From Anaerovibrio sp. (GTDB lineage: Bacteria; Bacillota; Negativicutes; Selenomonadales; Selenomonadaceae), in the NCBI GenBank assembly GCA_016302095.1, contig JAEDOE010000026.1, positions 1 through 9,614 on the forward strand: a stretch of DNA of 9,614 nt, in the 5' to 3' direction. Of the stretch, positions 5,789-9,614 are shown piece by piece; position 1 is the stretch's first letter; every line of letters begins with the position of its first letter. The notes beneath the pieces were generated by a model. It saw only the letters and a program-made list of their open reading frames with translations. It had not been told where the DNA came from and searched no databases. A program made the translations under genes and the position numbers.

Positions 5789-7036
5789 TTAATTCCTAAC
5801 TCGCTTCATAATTGCATCCGCTACCTGTCCCACAGGCAGTATCTCGTCTGCAATGCCCGCCTCTACAACGGATTTCGGCATGCCGTACACCACGCAGGTC
5901 TCATCTGACTCAGCTATCACATAGCCGCCAGCCCTTTTGATCTTCTTCATACCTGCTGCACCATCACAGCCCATGCCTGTCAGAATAACCGAAACTATAT
6001 CTCCCCCGTATTTTACCACGGAGTCAAACATTACATCCACTGCCGGCCTGTGGGACGCCAGTGGAGGATCTTGATTCAAGGAAATCTCCCTCTTGGAAGC
6101 ATTTCCTGTCACCGTAAGGTGATAACCCCCCGGAGCTATATATACATGCCCCGGCAGGATAGGCTCCCCATCCTCTGCCTCCTTCACTGTCACCTGGGAC
6201 ATGCCATTCAGCCTCTCCGCCAGCGACTTGGTAAAGCCTGCCGGCATGTGCTGCACCACCACCATGCCGCAGGGCATATTGCCCGGCAGTTTCGGTATCA
6301 CCTGCTGCAGCGCCCTGGGCCCGCCTGTGGATGTCCCCAATGCCACCAGCTTCGTGCCGGAGCCAGAGCCTGAGCTGCTGTAGCTGCTGTAGCTGCTGTA
6401 AACAGGCGCCGCCTTCTTCTTCAGCAGCGGATTTTCCCGCTTTGCCAGCATGCCGGTCAGCCCCTGCTTGTGCTGCTGCACCGAAGCCGCCAGCTTCTCC
6501 TGAGCCGATTGCGGCTTTATAGATGCAGCTGTCTGAGGCTGGGCTACATTGTAACCTTTCTTCTCAAATATATTAATTCGCCTTAAATTCCCAGCTTCCT
6601 GCTTTTTGGCAAAAATATTCTTATTAATTTTTGATTTATTTATTTTGGCACCCGCCACACTGCGGCATTTTTCGATAATTTCCGACTCGATGGCATCAAT
6701 TTTGGAGATGGAGCCGCCTGTCTTGCACAGAAAATCCACCGCTCCCAGCTCCAATGCCCTGATGGTCTCATCAGCCCCCTTCTTGGTCAGGCTGCTGAAC
6801 ATCAGCACAGGCACAGGGCAGTCCTTCATGATAACCTCCAAGGCACTGAGCCCGTCCATCACCGGCATATTTATATCCAGCGTCAGAAGGTCAGGACGCT
6901 CCTTTGCCACCAGCTTGACGGCTTCCCTGCCATCCCTGGCAGTCCCCACCATCTGGAAGCCAGGCGTCTTCTCAAACAGGTCTGACAACACCTTGCGCAT
7001 AAATGCCGAATCATCTGCAACAACTACGCGAATCAT
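5789..7036 (-). CDS. cheB: CheB receptor methylesterase / deamidase
   Basis: CheB removes methyl groups from receptor glutamates after phosphorylation by CheA. The N-terminal receiver domain (1 to about 122) has acidic residues Asp8 and Asp9, phospho-acceptor Asp54 (LTLDINMPVMDG), Ser81 and Lys105. The C-terminal methylesterase domain (about 228-412) has the catalytic triad Ser236 (GTSTGGP), His263 (QHMPAGF) and Asp358 (GMGCDGA). At 415 residues it is longer than the roughly 350 usual for CheB. The excess is in a linker of about 105 residues between the domains. It begins with a Lys/Asn/Ile-rich AT-rich stretch (KINKSKINKNIFAKK, 131-145) and ends with YSSYSSYSSSGSGSG. The ATG is 14 bp after the PilZ gene, with GGGGGCGG just upstream. 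No cheR is seen in the window. Confidence 0.97.
   Translation of the reverse strand: MIRVVVADDSAFMRKVLSDLFEKTPGFQMVGTARDGREAVKLVAKERPDLLTLDINMPVMDGLSALEVIMKDCPVPVLMFSSLTKKGADETIRALELGAVDFLCKTGGSISKIDAIESEIIEKCRSVAGAKINKSKINKNIFAKKQEAGNLRRINIFEKKGYNVAQPQTAASIKPQSAQEKLAASVQQHKQGLTGMLAKRENPLLKKKAAPVYSSYSSYSSSGSGSGTKLVALGTSTGGPRALQQVIPKLPGNMPCGMVVVQHMPAGFTKSLAERLNGMSQVTVKEAEDGEPILPGHVYIAPGGYHLTVTGNASKREISLNQDPPLASHRPAVDVMFDSVVKYGGDIVSVILTGMGCDGAAGMKKIKRAGGYVIAESDETCVVYGMPKSVVEAGIADEILPVGQVADAIMKRVRN
6373..6399 (-). repeat. Three 9-bp tandem repeats in the cheB linker
   Basis: On the plus strand AGCTGCTGT occurs three times head to tail without a mismatch (6373-6381, 6382-6390, 6391-6399). On the coding strand this gives three Tyr-Ser-Ser units in the linker of CheB, followed by Ser-Ser-Gly-Ser-Gly-Ser-Gly. 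Since the unit is 9 bp, gain or loss of copies by slippage would keep the frame and only change linker length. Confidence 0.85.
6555..6652 (-). other. AT-rich island within cheB
   Basis: This stretch of about 100 bp is far more AT-rich than the surrounding GC-rich coding sequence. It encodes the Lys/Asn/Ile-rich start of the CheB inter-domain linker (about residues 129-161, including the doubled KINK of KINKSKINKN). The frame is intact. It may be a low-constraint linker that has drifted, or a small insertion; sequence alone does not decide. Confidence 0.55.
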
Positions 7037-7050
7037 GATACCGCCCCCTA

Positions 7051-7731
7051 TTATTTCTTGCCAATCCCCTTTGCCAGGCTCTGCCTCTGTATATCAAAAA
7101 TAAACTTCACCAGCCTATTCTGATGCTGCCTGCTCAAATCCAGGAACTGGAACCCCACATGAAAAACATTATCTCCTGCTGCATCCACCTTGACACAGCG
7201 CACAACCCTGCCCGTAATGCGCAGCATGCCTACCCCCGGAATATTGTCCAGCTCCAGCACAGCCTTGCTGCCCAAAGGCAGCATGGTCTTATTCATCACA
7301 GCCAGGCCGCCGCCGCTTATATCAACAGCCTTGGTGAAAATCATGCCCCCCATGGCACCATTCTCATCCAATGGCCGCAAAATCACAGGATAATCAACGG
7401 AAATCCTGACGAACTCACGGTTCTGTACCTTCTCCACAAACTCAGGCTTCCTGACAAACCAGACCGGAATCGGTGCCTTGCCCTTATCCAGATACACGGC
7501 ATTAAACTTATAATAACAGCCTGTGCCTGCTATCCTGCACACCATGTTCTCCCCCGGCAGAGGAAGAATCGGCACACCCTTTTCATTCACCGGCATGGCA
7601 ACCATCAGCCGGTCGCCGGATATATCCTCGACTCTGCTGGCAACGCCATTTTCCGTACTCAGCGGAAAAAATGTCAGCCTGGCCCCTATCTTCAGCACCA
7701 TATCCGCCGGCTTTCGCTCACCCTTTATCAT
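7051..7731 (-). CDS. PilZ-domain c-di-GMP receptor, YcgR-like flagellar brake protein
   Basis: This 226-residue soluble protein has a YcgR-type N-terminal domain (about 10-95, beta-rich, with residues such as GDRLMVAMPV) and a C-terminal PilZ domain (about 100-215). Both c-di-GMP binding motifs are intact: RxxxR as Arg105-EFV-Arg109, and DxSxxG as Asp137-ISGG-Gly142. In known family members c-di-GMP binding lets the protein act on the flagellar motor and slow it or bias rotation; this role is inferred here. The start is bounded by an in-frame TAG at 7743-7741. The gene follows a 96-bp AT-rich gap with a likely promoter and precedes cheB by 14 bp, so it is probably the first gene of a sub-transcript that also carries the che genes. 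Confidence 0.92.
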   Translation of the reverse strand: MIKGERKPADMVLKIGARLTFFPLSTENGVASRVEDISGDRLMVAMPVNEKGVPILPLPGENMVCRIAGTGCYYKFNAVYLDKGKAPIPVWFVRKPEFVEKVQNREFVRISVDYPVILRPLDENGAMGGMIFTKAVDISGGGLAVMNKTMLPLGSKAVLELDNIPGVGMLRITGRVVRCVKVDAAGDNVFHVGFQFLDLSRQHQNRLVKFIFDIQRQSLAKGIGKK

Positions 7732-7794
7732 CTTGCAAACCTACCCCTTGACCACAAATCAGATCCAAAAATCAAAATACAATTATCACTATCT

Positions 7795-7823
7795 ATTTTA
7801 TCGAAAAATACTTACTATTGCAA
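7795..7823 (-). promoter_or_regulatory. Putative sigma-A-type promoter upstream of the PilZ gene
   Basis: On the minus strand TTGCAA (7823-7818) and TAAAAT (7800-7795) are separated by exactly 17 bp. They match the -35 consensus TTGACA at 4 of 6 and the -10 consensus TATAAT at 5 of 6. The sites lie in the AT-rich gap after flhG. A start near 7788 would give a leader of about 57 nt before the ATG at 7731. The -35 box overlaps the end of flhG's neighbourhood by only a few bases. An inverted repeat TATTTT-ATCGA-AAAATA (7794-7810) covers the -10 box. This would be an internal promoter for the PilZ, che and sigma genes. The AT-richness makes chance matches easier. Confidence 0.5.
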
Positions 7824-7827
7824 AATA

Positions 7828-8742
7828 TTAGTGCATATTATGGAAAAATTTTCTCAAAAATCCCTGCCAGCCCAGTTTTACCTGCTGAGGACGCCCCGAT
7901 AACAGGCTATTTGCCAGTGCTTCCACGCATTTTGCCGCCAATGAGTCAGGATACGCCGCCAAAAGGGGCACCTGCCGCCTGACCGCCTTCATCATACTGG
8001 CATCATCAAAGACAAAGCCCAGGGATTTCAGCTCCATGTGCAGGAACCTCTCCGCCGTGCAGATCAGCTTGCTGGCAGTCTCCGTGCTTTCCACCATATC
8101 GTAGACCCGGTTCACCACCAGCCTGATGGGCTGGGTAGCCTCCAGCTGGCGATATGACTTCAGCACGGCATAGCCGTCCGTCAGTGCCGTAGGCTCCGGC
8201 GTAATCACCAGCAGCACCTCGTCAGATGCCATGATGAAATCCAGCACGTTCCTGCCAACACCTGCACCGGTGTCCACCAGGATAATATCAGCCCACTCAT
8301 CGCAGGCAGCCAGCTTGCTGAAAATCATCTGCCGCTGCATGACCGTCAGCTCCCCGGCATGCTCCATGCCGGAGCCGCCGGATATATAGCTTACGCCATA
8401 AGGCCCCCGGATGAGGACATCCTCCAGCTGCACATCCTCCCTGGCAAGGGACAGCAGGGTATTCCGGGAGCTGGTGCCCAGCAGCACGTCCACGTTGGCA
8501 GTGCCCAGATCCGCATCCACGACAATCACCCTTTTCCCCTTTTTGCCCAGGGCTATAGCAAGGTTGACCGTCAGGTTGGTCTTGCCCACGCCGCCCTTGC
8601 CGCTGGTGACAGCTATCACCCGGGCTCCGCCAGGCAGCGGCACGGAGGCTCCCCCCTGCGCACTTTCCTTCTGCTGGCCCCCTGTGCCGCCAGAAATTTT
8701 TCGTTCCACAAGCTTTCTCAGCCTGGTCGCCTGATCCTCCAT
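7828..8742 (-). CDS. flhG: FlhG (MinD-like ATPase, flagellar number regulator)
   Basis: FlhG (also called YlxH or FleN; 304 residues) is a MinD/ParA-family ATPase that controls flagellar number and placement together with FlhF. Visible motifs are the deviant Walker A SGKGGVGKT (47-55), the second nucleotide motif VVDADLG (74-80) and switch II DTGAG (157-161). The N-terminus carries DQATRLR (3-9), matching the DQAxxLR helix of Bacillus FlhG that stimulates the FlhF GTPase. The C-terminus (about 289-304, KLGWQGFLRKFFHNMH) looks like an amphipathic membrane-targeting helix, as in MinD. The ATG is 5 bp after the flhF stop, and its GAGG-type site overlaps the flhF end, so the two genes are tightly coupled. 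Confidence 0.96.
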   Translation of the reverse strand: MEDQATRLRKLVERKISGGTGGQQKESAQGGASVPLPGGARVIAVTSGKGGVGKTNLTVNLAIALGKKGKRVIVVDADLGTANVDVLLGTSSRNTLLSLAREDVQLEDVLIRGPYGVSYISGGSGMEHAGELTVMQRQMIFSKLAACDEWADIILVDTGAGVGRNVLDFIMASDEVLLVITPEPTALTDGYAVLKSYRQLEATQPIRLVVNRVYDMVESTETASKLICTAERFLHMELKSLGFVFDDASMMKAVRRQVPLLAAYPDSLAAKCVEALANSLLSGRPQQVKLGWQGFLRKFFHNMH

Positions 8743-8747
8743 ACCTC

Positions 8748-9614
8748 TTACCTCAGCAAAAGCTCTGCCAGCCTCTCCACGCTGGCAGGCTCGATATCAT
8801 CAGGTACGCTCTGCCCGTTGGTGATATAGGACAGCGCCACCTTTCGCCTATGCAATATATTCAGGATAATCCCATGGGTTCCTGTCTCATCAACCTTCGT
8901 AAATATTACCCTGTCCGGCTGGCAGATGGAGAAATTCTCCAAAAGCTCCACACCGTCACTGGTCTTGGTGGTGGCGCTCATCACCAGATGCTTCTCAATA
9001 TCCGCATCTATGCTCAAAAGCCCGCTGAGCTCCTTCATCTGATACTCATTATACTGGCTTCTGCCGGCAGTATCAATCAAAATCAGCTGCTTGTCCTTGT
9101 GCTTTTCAATGGCATTCCTGAGAGCCTCAGGATTGTAGACAATCTCCAGGGGCAGCCCCAGAATATCCGAATATGTCTTCAGCTGCTCCACCGCAGAAAT
9201 CCTGTAGGTATCCGCCGTAATCAGCGCCACCCTGGCTCCCTGCTCCAGCACGAACTTCGCCGCAATCTTAGCCAGGGTGGTGGTCTTGCCCACGCCGGTA
9301 GGCCCGATCAGCGCCACCACCTTCGGCTTGCTGGAATACAGCGTAATGCCGTTGGCGATGCGGATTGCCTTGCGTATATACTTCTCCAGGGCATTGGTGG
9401 CCTTCACCGAGTTGCGAGGTGCCAAAATCTCCGTGCCATTCAGCTTGGCAATCATGTCCTGAATAATCTTCTCCGTCACTTCCTGGGACTGCATGGCATT
9501 CTGCAAGGTAGGAACGGCATCCCCTGCCCCCTTGTTCCTGCTCATCTCCATCAGCATGGCCTTCATTTCCTCCAGCTGATTCTGCAAATCCCTGATTTCC
9601 TCGTCCTTGCCGGA
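8748..9614 (-). CDS. flhF: FlhF signal-recognition-type GTPase (5' end outside window)
   Basis: FlhF is the third SRP-family GTPase, beside Ffh and FtsY; it helps set the site of flagellar assembly at the membrane. The frame runs off the right edge, so the N-terminal B domain start is missing and 288 residues are visible. The TTG at 9587 is an internal Leu codon, because coding continues upstream (SGKDEEIRDLQNQLEEM). The visible part starts with a charged helical region, then the N domain, then the G domain: P-loop GPTGVGKTTTLAK (near 9305-9270), TADTYRISAVEQLKTY, DTAGRSQYNEYQM (near 9074-9034) and TKVDETGTHG (near 8900-8870). The family's C-terminal end (NGQSVPDDIEPAS) is present. flhG follows with a 5-bp gap. 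Confidence 0.97.
   Translation of the reverse strand, partial: SGKDEEIRDLQNQLEEMKAMLMEMSRNKGAGDAVPTLQNAMQSQEVTEKIIQDMIAKLNGTEILAPRNSVKATNALEKYIRKAIRIANGITLYSSKPKVVALIGPTGVGKTTTLAKIAAKFVLEQGARVALITADTYRISAVEQLKTYSDILGLPLEIVYNPEALRNAIEKHKDKQLILIDTAGRSQYNEYQMKELSGLLSIDADIEKHLVMSATTKTSDGVELLENFSICQPDRVIFTKVDETGTHGIILNILHRRKVALSYITNGQSVPDDIEPASVERLAELLLR

Noticed and set aside
7798..7824. TTCGATAA in the flhG-PilZ gap as a sigma-28 promoter
   Set aside because: It matches 6 of 8 bases of the -10 box, and the -35 position reads TTTG rather than TAAA. The sigma-A-type reading is better.
7810..7835. Intrinsic terminator after flhG
   Set aside because: Only a weak, interrupted A-T stem (ACTA/TAGT) precedes a short T-run, too unstable for a convincing terminator.

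Overview
This window is an internal piece of a large flagellar and chemotaxis operon. Every supportable gene lies on the minus strand, so transcription runs from position 9614 towards position 1. The base composition is fairly GC-rich, with a few sharply AT-rich patches. The organism looks like a motile Firmicute, most likely in the Negativicutes (Selenomonas-like). The reasons are the gene order flhF-flhG-(pilZ)-cheB-cheA-cheW-cheC-cheD-(small membrane protein)-sigma28-fapA, the presence of CheC and CheD, strong purine-rich Shine-Dalgarno sites and a FapA/DUF342 gene. The order resembles the Bacillus fla/che operon (flhF, flhG, cheB, cheA, cheW, cheC, cheD, sigD) with extra genes inserted. 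The lineage is an inference from layout and protein character, not from a search.

Layout in the direction of transcription. Positions 9614-8748 hold the 3' part of flhF (SRP-type GTPase), cut by the window edge. Positions 8742-7828 hold flhG (MinD-like ATPase), with the N-terminal motif known to activate FlhF. A 96-bp AT-rich gap with a plausible sigma-A-type promoter follows. Then come a YcgR-type PilZ c-di-GMP receptor (7731-7051), cheB (7036-5789), cheA (5769-3685) and cheW (3666-3199). A perfect GC-rich hairpin is centred on the cheW stop codon. Next are cheC (3161-2544), cheD (2542-2057), an unrecognised two-helix membrane protein with an acidic Ala-rich tail (2055-1639), and a sigma-28 family factor (1605-856, TTG start). 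A DUF342/FapA gene (758-1) is cut by the left edge. There is no gene-free stretch over 300 bases.

How the genes work together. FlhF and FlhG set the position and number of flagella. CheA and CheW form the kinase core of receptor arrays. CheB, CheC and CheD supply adaptation: methylesterase, CheY-P phosphatase and receptor deamidase with a CheC partner. The PilZ protein would let c-di-GMP act on motility. The sigma factor near the end of the operon would drive late flagellar genes. No CheY, CheR or receptor gene lies in the window.

Most of this is ordinary, conserved biology, and I do not see a new defence, mobile or RNA system. The points worth a second look are local. They are a possibly frameshifted N-terminal extension of FapA, the GNRA-capped hairpin at the end of cheW, a long variable-looking CheB linker with a 9-bp tandem repeat, the unrecognised membrane protein between cheD and the sigma gene, and an altered region 2.4 motif in the sigma factor.
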